In this document: positions 24,769 through 32,374 of the stretch, in pieces | How positions within the stretch are numbered: position 1 is the first letter of the stretch | How the letters are laid out: each line of letters opens with the position of its first letter | Origin: Bacteroidales bacterium | GTDB lineage: Bacteria > Bacteroidota > Bacteroidia > Bacteroidales > WCHB1-69 | Direction: 5' to 3' | Assembly (NCBI GenBank): GCA_024400635.1 | Contig: JAKSMI010000011.1 | Span: forward strand, 1 to 32,374 | Length of the DNA stretch: 32,374 nt | The notes under the pieces: generated by a model | What the model was told of the DNA's origin: nothing | Seen by the model: the letters and a program-made list of their open reading frames with translations, nothing else | The model's database searches: none | Translations under genes and position numbers: made by a program

Positions 24769-24913
24769 CTATTTATTCTTTTTAAATTTTAACTTTTATT
24801 AATAGTATTTAGAAACAATTTATTTACCTAATAATCAGATAGATAAATAAATTTATCAACAAAAAATTTATTTTAACATATTATTGAATTGTCAATATTT
24901 ATCATTTTTACTT

Positions 24914-26128
24914 TTACAAATTCAATTTATGTCCCATTTTTTCCTGTTTGGTCTTCAGATAATTTCTATTAATATCGTTAGGTTCGATGATAATGGGAAC
25001 TGTTTCTACGATATCAATGCCATAGCCGCGTAAACCCACACGTTTGGCGGGATTGTTGGTAATCAATCGTATGCGGTTAGCATTCTGGTCTTTCAGAATC
25101 TGAGCGCCAATACCGTAATCACGTTCGTCTGCGCGGAAGCCAAGTTCAAGATTAGCTTCAACGGTATCACGTCCCAATTCTTGCAAATGGTATGCTTTCA
25201 ACTTGTTAACCAAACCAATGCCTCTGCCCTCTTGGCTCATATACAACACCATACCTTTGCCTTCTTTGTCAATCATTTCCATTGAGCGATGAAGTTGAGC
25301 ACCACAATCGCACTTACACGAACCGAAAATGTCACCCGTAGCGCACGAAGAATGGACACGCACCAACACATCTTCACCATCGCGCCATTCACCTTTTCGA
25401 AGCACCAAATGAGTGCTGCCATTGTTTAATTGTGTATAGGCAATGAGTTTGAAATTTCCCCACTGTGTTGGTAGATTTACTTCCTGCTCTTTGCGAATCA
25501 GCTTTTCATTTTTAATTCTATAGGCTATCAAATCCTGAATAGAAATCAACTTAATATCATGTTTTTTTGCAACTTCCATCAATTGTGGAAGGCGCGCCAT
25601 TGTACCATCTGGATTAATGATTTCGATGAGGGCGCCCACGGGCTGCAAACCAGCAAGACGAGTTAAATCGACGGTTGCTTCTGTATGACCGGCGCGAACA
25701 AGCACACCTCCATCACGAGCACGCAAGGGGTTCACATGCCCTGGTCTGCCAAACTGTTCCGGCTTAGCATCTGGATCGGCCAACGCCTTGATAGTGAAAG
25801 CACGGTCGTGCATAGAAACACCCGTAGTACAACCATTGCCCAGCAAATCGACAGTTACCGTAAACGGTGTGCCATGCAATGAAGTATTGAATGCCGCATC
25901 CACCTGCATATCGAGTTGCAACTGACGACAGCGTTCTTCCGACATCGGGGAGCAAAGCACTCCACGACCATAGCTCAACATAAAATTAACTTTCTCCGGA
26001 GTGATATGTTCAGCAGCGATAATAAAATCCCCTTCGTTTTCACGATCTTCATCATCGACAACGATAAGGAATTTCCCTTGTTTAAAATCCTCAATAGCTT
26101 CTTCTATGGTGTTCATTTTAATTTCCAT
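24914..26128 (-). CDS. ribBA: Bifunctional 3,4-dihydroxy-2-butanone-4-phosphate synthase / GTP cyclohydrolase II
   Basis: RibBA supplies both early precursors of riboflavin. The RibB half (1-200) has [11 protein letters not shown], the [11 protein letters not shown] active-site region and GVLCSPM. The RibA half (from about 205) has the zinc site [21 protein letters not shown]-binding QEGRGIGL and the catalytic RDYGIGAQ. The 404-aa length is standard. The ATG at 26128 shares one base with the upstream lipoprotein stop (TAATG); the second in-frame ATG at 26116 is an alternative start. No FMN riboswitch precedes it. No other rib gene is in the window. Confidence 0.96.
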   Translation of the reverse strand: MEIKMNTIEEAIEDFKQGKFLIVVDDEDRENEGDFIIAAEHITPEKVNFMLSYGRGVLCSPMSEERCRQLQLDMQVDAAFNTSLHGTPFTVTVDLLGNGCTTGVSMHDRAFTIKALADPDAKPEQFGRPGHVNPLRARDGGVLVRAGHTEATVDLTRLAGLQPVGALIEIINPDGTMARLPQLMEVAKKHDIKLISIQDLIAYRIKNEKLIRKEQEVNLPTQWGNFKLIAYTQLNNGSTHLVLRKGEWRDGEDVLVRVHSSCATGDIFGSCKCDCGAQLHRSMEMIDKEGKGMVLYMSQEGRGIGLVNKLKAYHLQELGRDTVEANLELGFRADERDYGIGAQILKDQNANRIRLITNNPAKRVGLRGYGIDIVETVPIIIEPNDINRNYLKTKQEKMGHKLNL

Positions 26129-27411
26129 TATCTTTCAGTATAAAATTTTAGAGATTTAAGATTCCACATTGCCGTGGAAGTAATAGCATTAGTCTTAACA
26201 TATCTGAATGCCACACGGAACGGACCGCTTGGAATGGCTATTTCACTGCTTTCGCCAAATTCATTGGGATAATTCCCTATCGAAACCAAAGTCCAATCTT
26301 CAGGATTGATTGCTCCACCTTCGTATACTGTTGAAATATACATCTGATAATGAAGCGGATCAGGATCTCCTTCTGCGGAAATCTTATGGGTCAATACCAT
26401 TGTGCTATGTTCAGGATTGATTACTGGTGAAACCAACCAGTCATCACAAACAGCAGCGCCAATAGGTGAATTATTGTGGCGAAGGGCATCGCTATTGGCG
26501 CTGTAAGCCCAACTACTTTCATCACCCTGAGCCACGAACCAACCGCCACTTGTCATCGAGTTTTCATCAAAACGCATCACTGTTGAAGCTGGATCCTGAT
26601 GAATTTGCATATCATCAGCCGTGCGCAAGGTAAATTGATATTTACCTTTATAAATAGACAAAATACCAGTTAAATCATAACTTTCATTGGCATCAATAAC
26701 GATATTTCTAAATTTTGCATAATTGGAAGTCCTCACCGTAATGGAGAAATTATCCAAATCCCTATCGCAAGTCAAATCGTTTGTTGCCAACTGTTTTCCA
26801 TGGCATTCGGACTTGAAACGAGCGCCAACAATTTTGCAAAGACAATTGCCCCAGCTTTCTGCCAAGTTAGCATTACTCTTTATCACATGAATACCCTCAC
26901 CATCAATGGAATATTTTTTTATGTTATCAACTGATGGGAAACCATCCTTACTCAAATATTTGCTCAGCATCATATAATTAATACGGCCGATACTACTATT
27001 GTTATAAATCCAACCCACTTGATATTTGCCACTGTAATCGCCAACGACCAAACCGTCGCAGTTAAGATAAACAACTTGACCCACTGGATATTCATTAAAA
27101 AGACTACTTTGGTCAATAGAAATTTCTATGCCACCAGTTTCATCTTGAATAGTAATGTACTTATAACAATTGCCGCCTTCGTCGGAGCTAACCACAACAG
27201 CATCAACAATGAAATAGTTACCGCTCAATGGTTTTATCGAATCGGGAGCATTGTCCAATTGATGAAGAGCTTTGATGTCGGCAATGGTCTTGTTGGCTTT
27301 CTTGCCTGTATATTGAGGTTCTTGCAGTTCGGGTGCTTCCCATTTTTTACAAGAGGATAGCACGCTTACCAACGCTGCAAACACCAATAGATATAAATTT
27401 ATTTTTTTCAT
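26128..27411 (-). CDS. DUF5689 lipoprotein, downstream copy
   Basis: The 427-aa protein has a lipoprotein signal peptide ending LSSCKK. A DUF5689 domain (about 40-270) follows, with [19 protein letters not shown], given here as VVVSSD and GNCYKY, then [19 protein letters not shown] and the closing [15 protein letters not shown]. The C-terminal part (about 280-427) looks like a choice-of-anchor or jelly-roll domain ([29 protein letters not shown]). It is a clear paralogue of the gene 15 bp upstream. Outer-membrane and probably surface location is inferred from the partner receptor. Function is unknown. Its stop overlaps the ribBA start. Confidence 0.88.
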   Translation of the reverse strand: MKKINLYLLVFAALVSVLSSCKKWEAPELQEPQYTGKKANKTIADIKALHQLDNAPDSIKPLSGNYFIVDAVVVSSDEGGNCYKYITIQDETGGIEISIDQSSLFNEYPVGQVVYLNCDGLVVGDYSGKYQVGWIYNNSSIGRINYMMLSKYLSKDGFPSVDNIKKYSIDGEGIHVIKSNANLAESWGNCLCKIVGARFKSECHGKQLATNDLTCDRDLDNFSITVRTSNYAKFRNIVIDANESYDLTGILSIYKGKYQFTLRTADDMQIHQDPASTVMRFDENSMTSGGWFVAQGDESSWAYSANSDALRHNNSPIGAAVCDDWLVSPVINPEHSTMVLTHKISAEGDPDPLHYQMYISTVYEGGAINPEDWTLVSIGNYPNEFGESSEIAIPSGPFRVAFRYVKTNAITSTAMWNLKSLKFYTER

Positions 27412-27426
27412 GATAGTCTATATAAA

Positions 27427-28662
27427 TTATTGAAGTTTATTAATAACAATCTGGAAATCAGAAATTTGCCATTGCGATTGAACATTGTCAAAATAACGGA
27501 AAGCAAAACGCAAATTTGGATTGGCGATAGCATCAGCAGGGATATTCAATGTACTTACCGACATATCCGCACTAAAGGTAACATTAGGAATTTCAATCCA
27601 ATCGCTTTCATTGATACTTCCTCCATTGTAAGTCGTACTATAGTAAACCTTGCGATTGGTAATTGTCTGCTTCGAGGCGTGACTCAGTTTCACTGAAAAA
27701 TTATCATAGGCTGTTGTATTTCCTATAGCTGGCGAAATCAGCCAAGCGTTGGCAGCAACGCCAATAACACCTGTAACCTGCACAAACTGTTTGGTGGCGT
27801 TATAAGTCCAATTGACATTCCCCGTACCCGTTACAGTCCAACCATTTTCCAAAGGATTGCTTTCAGGATGCATAGCGAACAACACCTCTTCTGTATAAGT
27901 AGGGTGCATCTTAACATCGTCCAAAGAGCGGATTATCAGTTCCAACTTATCGTAATAAGTAGCCAAGATGCCAACGATATCGAATTTTCCTTCAGGTAGG
28001 GGTTGGTTTGCAAAAGTAGCATAATCGCTGGTGTAGAGAATCAGTTTATCTCCAGATTCGAGTACTATATTTTGATTACCGCCATACGTATTTCCTGGAT
28101 TTTCAAACGTACAATTGACAAAACGCACCAAACGGCTATACATTGTAGGATTAACATCATTTTTGCTATGAAGTACTATAGGTTCTGGCTCTGGGCCAGG
28201 CATGCCATCTTTATACAAATACTTGTAAAACACATTGGTATTCAAAGCCTGCATCTGACCATTTTCATACCAGCCCAACTGATGCAGATAACCATAATTC
28301 CCCAACACCAGACCATCACATTTTACAAAAACACGCTGTCCGATAGGATAATTAGTATATAAAGTACTACTATTCAACTTGATTTGGATACCGGAAGTAC
28401 CGTCGTCAAGCGTCAAATATTTATAACAATTGCCTTCCTTGTCTGAAGAAACAACAACACCTTGAATAACAACACCTTGTGGAATAGAATCGTAGGCGTT
28501 GCCCGACTGTGGATTATGGAACGCCAACAACTCCGCGATGGTATGTGTAGCTTTTCCATCGTATGTTGAACATGGAGCAACATCAAGGTCCTTCTTGCAT
28601 GAAACAGCAAACAATGCCACTATCACCAGTAATATTATATATTGTAATCTATTCTTTTTCAT
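27427..28662 (-). CDS. DUF5689 lipoprotein, upstream copy
   Basis: The 411-aa protein has a lipoprotein signal ending FAVSCKK. It shows the same two-part build as its neighbour: DUF5689 (VVVSSDKEGNCYKYLTLDD region, YPIGQRVFVKCDGLVLGNY, ending DKLELIIRSLDDV) and a C-terminal jelly-roll-like domain (GWTVTGTGNVNW, NAWLISPAI, LRFAFRYFDN). Two cysteines, in GNCYKY and KCDGLV, are shared with the paralogue and might form a disulfide. It lies 30 bp after the TonB-dependent receptor and 15 bp before the second copy, as a SusD-like partner would. Confidence 0.88.
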   Translation of the reverse strand: MKKNRLQYIILLVIVALFAVSCKKDLDVAPCSTYDGKATHTIAELLAFHNPQSGNAYDSIPQGVVIQGVVVSSDKEGNCYKYLTLDDGTSGIQIKLNSSTLYTNYPIGQRVFVKCDGLVLGNYGYLHQLGWYENGQMQALNTNVFYKYLYKDGMPGPEPEPIVLHSKNDVNPTMYSRLVRFVNCTFENPGNTYGGNQNIVLESGDKLILYTSDYATFANQPLPEGKFDIVGILATYYDKLELIIRSLDDVKMHPTYTEEVLFAMHPESNPLENGWTVTGTGNVNWTYNATKQFVQVTGVIGVAANAWLISPAIGNTTAYDNFSVKLSHASKQTITNRKVYYSTTYNGGSINESDWIEIPNVTFSADMSVSTLNIPADAIANPNLRFAFRYFDNVQSQWQISDFQIVINKLQ

Positions 28663-28692
28663 AACTTATAATATTTATCTTAAACAATGACA

Positions 28693-31263
28693 TTAATTAA
28701 ATTGGAAATTGAAACCGACGTAGAAAGTCGTACCCAAAGCATAGTAAATCTTATTTTGGAATTTATCGGGATTATAATCAGTATAATCATAACGATACTG
28801 TTCCCAAGCAGTGGTAATCAAATTTTTGTTGTTTGTGATATTAGTAACGCTCAAATTGAAACCGATGGTATAATTTTTGATGCGCCATGACTTGCTGACG
28901 GAAGCATCGAGGGTGAACTGACCTTTATAGCGAGTCTGACTTGCCATCATTTGGTAAGCGGGAGAAGTTTCTTCAAGTGTCCCTCGAGCGAAGGTTGTTC
29001 TTCTTTCAGGATTCAAATCGCAGTATATCTTGTCGAAATAATTGGCATTGATATTAACCCACCAGTAATTATGATTGAATTTCAAGCCAATTGTAGCAGC
29101 TGCTTGAGGGGAGCCGGCCACATGATAGTTTTTCCAATACACGGTACGATTGAAATCTCCTTCGAAATCACTACCATTTTCCGCATTAATAGTAACTTCC
29201 GCACGATCCGAGTAGCGATAATCGCCATAATTGCCAGCCAAAATCAAAGCGAACATAGAACCCAACTTGATTTCAGCGCCCAGTTCAATCCCCATATGAC
29301 GTTCGTCGATGCCAGACATTGAATAATTAACCATACTTTGCAAGCCGTCATGGTAGAAACTTACGAGTTTCGTCATATCGTTCATCTGCGCAAAATAGCC
29401 TGTCAAACGCAAGGTTACAACTGGATAACGCATGATGTAAGACAAATCTACCGACCCTATTTTTTCGCATTTTAGATTATCAACATATTTGTTTCTAATA
29501 CGAGGTGAAACAAAGGAGTTAAGAGCGCTCGGAGCATTATTGTTAAACATACCATTCAACACCAAATAATTGCGACCATTGATTTTGTATGTCACACCTG
29601 CCTTGAATCCATATTCGCAGAAACTTTTGGTTTCGGAACGGCCTTTCGACTCATCTTGAAAACGTCCGTTTCTCATATTGCCGATGCGCCAAAACTCAGT
29701 TCCACCAATGGATGCGCCCACATTAAAATCCACTTGATTGTAAGTGAATAAGAATTGAGCCCAGGCTTTCTGCTTCAATATATTCAAGGTATAATCGTAA
29801 CCGAAAACATCACCTTCGTATAACTTTTTGTCTTTATTATCAAGGTCATTGTACTGAACATTCGCATCGTCTGGGAAATCGCCTTCGGAATACTTGTCGA
29901 CGTCCAACCAATAAGCACCGCCCAAAAGGTCATCAATTGTTTTATAATTATGCTGTTGGGTACCGCGAATATCAACGCCATAAACAAATTTAATATTATC
30001 ATTGATATTATATACAGCATTTGTAACGCCACCTATCATGAAATGGTCAATGCAACGATTTTCCACCATATACTGCGCACGTTTGCCATCCCGTGCAGCC
30101 AACTGATTTACTTCGTACATACGATCCCAATTGATTTGGCGAACATTCGGGTCATTTCTCCAAGCATCCAAAACCGACCAATAAGTAGCGGCAGTATCAC
30201 CTTTCTCAATCTGATAACTTGGAAGATAACGATAATAGTCTGGTCTTGGATCTTGTGCATCATACCAGTTTAAAGAAGTTGTTGAAGTTTTACCGAATGT
30301 ACCTGTAAGTGTCGTCGTCATCGTCAACTTGCGACTGGGGGTATAATAATGGGTCAACTGATAAACTGGCTCATGAGTGTATTTCATACGGGCATTACGT
30401 TTTTTCCCTTGGTACCAACCCCAGTTAGGATTATAGTAGTGGCTACCGACGATATCATAAGCTTCCTCCACAGAATTACCTTGGACTCCACGTTGAGTAG
30501 GCGCGCCAAAAGCAGCGAAATTAAGAGCGTGGACTGCATTGATTTTTTTTTCTAAAGATAAAAAATAAGAACAAGCATTATAGGAAGTTCCATCTACATA
30601 GCTAAGAGCATTGCCGAATCGGCCCGAAACTGCTGCGACAATAGCCAAACCTTTTTCATTCATTCCCGAAGCATAGGTCACTTGGATACGGTTATTGTAA
30701 GTGCGGTTTGATAACGAATAGCCAAGGCGAACCTGTTTGCGATATGATGAAGCTCTAGTACTATAGTTGATACAACCACCCACATCGCCAAAATCGAAAG
30801 TGGCAACATTCATACCAGTAACCACTTCGGGATAACGCATCACATGATTCAAGCCTCCCCATTGTGAATAAGAAGCCCGCCCATTAATCATGTTATTCAT
30901 CTCAAAATTATTGATACTCACACTTTGAAACCTACTATCAAAGCCTCTTGTTTTGAAATAAGCAATACTAAAATTATAGGAGGTATTGTTTTCATACACA
31001 TCCTTAGATGAATGAAGTAAGCCAGGCATATATGTGCCTTCGCTTTCAGCATCTTCGACAGACTCATAACTATCCAAGTATTCAGCTTGCGACTGACGAT
31101 CAACATCAGCATCACCGCTTTGTGATTTTTTCTGTTTTTCTTTGCTTACGCCAGCATGCTTTTGAGCCTTCCCGTTTTTTGTTTTCAATGTTGATTCCTC
31201 TTGCGAACACACTGTCAAGCAAGCAGTTAGAAGGACAACCATCAAAAGTATAAATTTTCTCAT
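28693..31263 (-). CDS. TonB-dependent outer-membrane receptor
   Basis: The 856-aa protein starts at ATG 31263 with a signal peptide (MRKFILLMVVLLTACLTVCSQ); an 18-bp longer frame opens at a TTG beside the -7 box and is rejected. A charged Lys/Gln/Asp-rich linker (about 22-75) replaces the carboxypeptidase-like domain often found in SusC proteins. The plug follows (SSKDVYENNTSYNFS, FKTRGFDSRFQ, SINNFEMNN, GGLNHVMRYPEVVTG, GDVGGCINYSTRAS), then a long beta-barrel ending in FYVGFNFQFN with a terminal aromatic residue pattern. The plug sequence belongs to the receptor group that travels with DUF5689 lipoproteins. Substrate is unknown. TonB, ExbB and ExbD are not in the window. Confidence 0.9.
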   Translation of the reverse strand: MRKFILLMVVLLTACLTVCSQEESTLKTKNGKAQKHAGVSKEKQKKSQSGDADVDRQSQAEYLDSYESVEDAESEGTYMPGLLHSSKDVYENNTSYNFSIAYFKTRGFDSRFQSVSINNFEMNNMINGRASYSQWGGLNHVMRYPEVVTGMNVATFDFGDVGGCINYSTRASSYRKQVRLGYSLSNRTYNNRIQVTYASGMNEKGLAIVAAVSGRFGNALSYVDGTSYNACSYFLSLEKKINAVHALNFAAFGAPTQRGVQGNSVEEAYDIVGSHYYNPNWGWYQGKKRNARMKYTHEPVYQLTHYYTPSRKLTMTTTLTGTFGKTSTTSLNWYDAQDPRPDYYRYLPSYQIEKGDTAATYWSVLDAWRNDPNVRQINWDRMYEVNQLAARDGKRAQYMVENRCIDHFMIGGVTNAVYNINDNIKFVYGVDIRGTQQHNYKTIDDLLGGAYWLDVDKYSEGDFPDDANVQYNDLDNKDKKLYEGDVFGYDYTLNILKQKAWAQFLFTYNQVDFNVGASIGGTEFWRIGNMRNGRFQDESKGRSETKSFCEYGFKAGVTYKINGRNYLVLNGMFNNNAPSALNSFVSPRIRNKYVDNLKCEKIGSVDLSYIMRYPVVTLRLTGYFAQMNDMTKLVSFYHDGLQSMVNYSMSGIDERHMGIELGAEIKLGSMFALILAGNYGDYRYSDRAEVTINAENGSDFEGDFNRTVYWKNYHVAGSPQAAATIGLKFNHNYWWVNINANYFDKIYCDLNPERRTTFARGTLEETSPAYQMMASQTRYKGQFTLDASVSKSWRIKNYTIGFNLSVTNITNNKNLITTAWEQYRYDYTDYNPDKFQNKIYYALGTTFYVGFNFQFN

Positions 31264-31294
31264 AGAACAAAATTTAATCAAAAATATTAAGTGA

Positions 31295-31302
31295 CAAAGT
31301 TA
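31295..31302 (-). promoter_or_regulatory. Putative -7 box (TAACTTTG) for the receptor/DUF5689/ribBA operon
   Basis: TAACTTTG on the minus strand matches TAnnTTTG and lies 31 bp upstream of the receptor ATG. It supports ATG 31263 over the TTG at 31281. No -33 TTG at the usual spacing is evident. Confidence 0.6.
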
Positions 31303-31359
31303 CGCATTTTTTCGTTGTCATCGGCTAAAAAATATCATAACAATATTATGAATTTTCAT

Positions 31360-31608
31360 TTATTCCTTCATCCAAGATTCAATATCAAAAATACGTTGAC
31401 GACATTTCGCAATTTGACCATTAATGAAGTCTTCACTATATTTAGCATCGCAAAAACCATTTCCGCGAGCGACATAAGAAGGATCGTCAAGATCGTCAGA
31501 AACTTCCAAATAATTTTGCAAAAGCAGTTGATAATATTGGAGTAATTGGGAAAGAGAATCCGCATTAGTCTTGATGATTTCCCCATCAGAATATTTATAG
31601 TATTTCAT
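31360..31608 (-). CDS. Hypothetical 82-aa protein with a strong promoter
   Basis: With the start at 31608 (MKYYKYSDGE) the product has 82 residues. It is acidic with two helical-looking stretches (SLSQLLQYYQLLLQNYLE and KCRQRIFDIESWMKE) and two cysteines (GFCDAKYSE, IAKCRQ). I do not recognise the family. A TTG/TATCTTTG promoter with 20-nt spacing sits directly upstream and makes it a real gene rather than a chance frame; the longer start at 31632 would lie within that promoter. It ends 96 bp before the receptor operon and appears monocistronic. No signal peptide or membrane segment is seen. Confidence 0.65.
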   Translation of the reverse strand: MKYYKYSDGEIIKTNADSLSQLLQYYQLLLQNYLEVSDDLDDPSYVARGNGFCDAKYSEDFINGQIAKCRQRIFDIESWMKE

Positions 31609-31629
31609 AACTGATTTGATTAAGAATGG

Positions 31630-31660
31630 CAAAGATACAGATTAATATTTAACAAAACAA
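31630..31660 (-). promoter_or_regulatory. Consensus Bacteroidetes promoter (TTG-N20-TATCTTTG)
   Basis: On the minus strand TTG (31660-31658) is followed after 20 nt by TATCTTTG (31637-31630), matching both the -33 and -7 elements at normal spacing. The ATG of the 82-aa gene is 21 bp beyond the -7 box. Confidence 0.72.
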
Positions 31661-31737
31661 CTGTCATATTAAACAGGCTGTTTTTTACTTTTTGGAGCAT
31701 TCAAACTGGCAGCAGCATAGTATATAATTAAAATTTT

Positions 31738-31745
31738 TAATTTTG
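31738..31745 (+). promoter_or_regulatory. Putative -7 box (TAATTTTG) for the HEYGH membrane protein
   Basis: TAATTTTG matches TAnnTTTG; the chosen ATG at 31779 is 33 bp downstream, whereas the earlier ATG at 31758 would leave almost no leader. Confidence 0.5.
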
Positions 31746-31778
31746 CATTTTGAATAAATGATACTGATAAAATTTTTC

Positions 31779-32231
31779 ATGAAGAAAATACATTGCATTG
31801 GCTATATCGTTCTACAATGGAGTTGGGGAATATTACAAAACGTTATTGGAGGAGTACTTTACCTTTCATGCCTAAAGAAGAAGCACACTTCATTTCGCGG
31901 AGCGATTGTCACGGAGTGGCACAATCCGTATAGCCTAGGATGCGGCATGTTCATATTTCTAAGCAATTATAATGGCAGCATTTTCGATTCCAATATGTTT
32001 TCAAAACCGCATCAATACGACATTTTGGTTCACGAATACGGGCACACCTTGCAATCTATCATTCTTGGACCATTATTTTTAACCATAATAGCCTTACCAT
32101 CAATTGTTTGGAGTTCATTATTTGATAATTTCAAAAAAAAGAGGAATCTTTCCTACTATTGGTTATATTGTGAAAGATGGGCGAATATACTAGGAGACAA
32201 GGTGTGCGGTAATAAGAGAATTGAGGATTGA
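31779..32231 (+). CDS. Small membrane protein with HEYGH zinc-protease-like motif
   Basis: The 150-aa product (start MKKIHCIGYI; an alternative ATG lies 21 bp upstream) has a first hydrophobic segment (IVLQWSWGILQNVIGGVLYL) and then LVHEYGHTLQSIILGP near residues 85-100. The latter is an HExxH metal-binding motif (HEYGH) directly followed by a second membrane segment (LFLTIIALPSIVW). CERWANILGDK near the end is conserved in similar small proteins that I recall from Bacteroidetes and Firmicutes. HExxH in a membrane helix context suggests a zinc peptidase, but a third metal ligand cannot be named with certainty, and no substrate is known. It is convergent with the rRNA operon on the right. Confidence 0.72.
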   Translation: MKKIHCIGYIVLQWSWGILQNVIGGVLYLSCLKKKHTSFRGAIVTEWHNPYSLGCGMFIFLSNYNGSIFDSNMFSKPHQYDILVHEYGHTLQSIILGPLFLTIIALPSIVWSSLFDNFKKKRNLSYYWLYCERWANILGDKVCGNKRIED

Positions 32232-32305
32232 GAAAGGATGAGGATAAAAGCCATGGGGTATTGCGACACATTTCAACTGGGAATGTCATTATTTTCAGCA
32301 AAGAG

Positions 32306-32340
32306 CAAAAAAAAAGCGACCCGCTGACTAGCGAGCCGCT
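32306..32340 (-). terminator. Terminator of the rRNA operon (minus strand)
   Basis: AGCGACCCGCT (32315-32325) pairs with AGCGAGCCGCT (32330-32340) over 11 positions with two G-U pairs and a GACT loop. On the minus strand a run of Ts (plus-strand As at 32307-32315) follows the stem, giving termination just after the 5S rRNA. Confidence 0.88.
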
Positions 32341-32344
32341 ATAG

Positions 32345-32374
32345 GATGAGGCAACGACCTACTCTTCCACCATC
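32345..32374 (-). rRNA. rrf: 5S ribosomal RNA, 3' end only
   Basis: On the minus strand the window edge reads GATGGTGGAAGAGTAGGTCG then TTGCC, the conserved 3' part of 5S rRNA (GAGTAGGTCG-x-TGCC). A terminator follows immediately. The exact 3' end is uncertain by about four bases. The rest of the 5S and presumably 23S and 16S lie to the right of the window. Confidence 0.85.

Noticed and set aside
24736..24913. Possible FMN riboswitch or small RNA near ribBA or acpP
   Set aside because: The gap is nearly all A and T with no conserved RFN-type helices, and it lies after ribBA rather than before it.
31291..31545. 84-aa plus-strand frame opposite the 82-aa protein
   Set aside because: The minus-strand frame has a full promoter and a sensible start; this one starts in the receptor promoter region and has a chance-like composition.

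Overview
The window looks like a chromosomal segment of a Bacteroidetes bacterium, most likely order Bacteroidales. The evidence is as follows. Bacteroidetes-type -7 boxes (TAnnTTTG) precede many genes and Shine-Dalgarno sequences are largely absent. There is a type IX secretion (gliding-motility C-terminal) substrate. Several families are typical of the phylum: DUF349 repeat protein, DUF5689 lipoproteins, head-GIN/DUF2807, a PadR-PspC cassette, and RibBA of the HSSC type. The order acpP-fabF-rnc also fits. The genus cannot be named from the sequence. Coding density is high, the DNA is moderately AT-rich, and I see no transposase, integrase, phage gene or CRISPR array.

Layout. 1-82: 3' part of tRNA-Gly(GCC) and its terminator. 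106-2181: TSCPD protein, DUF1294 membrane protein, and a class-3-like aldehyde dehydrogenase. 2330-4921: a large secreted protein with a T9SS type B sorting domain. 4930-8598 (minus): a tight six-gene operon running secreted thioredoxin-like protein, panC, panD, gpmA, a 248-aa Bacteroidetes protein, and a small lipoprotein. 8942-16453 (plus): DUF349 repeat protein, S4 RNA-binding protein, ffh, sppA, prfA and trxA, a housekeeping block for translation and protein export. 16494-19895: a POT-family peptide transporter and a CstA-type transporter, separated by a REP-like hairpin element and a strong terminator. 20041-22483: PadR regulator, PspC membrane protein and DUF2807 protein, with a palindrome that could be the PadR operator. 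22516-24735 (minus): acpP-fabF-rnc, with fabF and rnc sharing one base. 24914-31263 (minus): TonB-dependent receptor, two tandem paralogous DUF5689 lipoproteins and ribBA in one apparent operon, with the last lipoprotein stop overlapping the ribBA start. 31360-32231: an 82-aa protein with a textbook Bacteroidetes promoter and a small membrane protein with an HEYGH motif. 32306-32374: terminator and 3' end of a 5S rRNA on the minus strand, so an rRNA operon lies to the right.

The most unusual part is the receptor/DUF5689/DUF5689/ribBA operon. It resembles a SusC/D-type outer-membrane uptake locus in which DUF5689 lipoproteins take the place of SusD, tied by translational overlap to riboflavin synthesis. 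That link is an inference. The substrate cannot be read from the sequence, and the arrangement may only be local synteny. Several start codons were moved downstream of the longest open frame because a -7 promoter box lies inside the longer frame (DUF349 protein, prfA, cstA, 82-aa protein).
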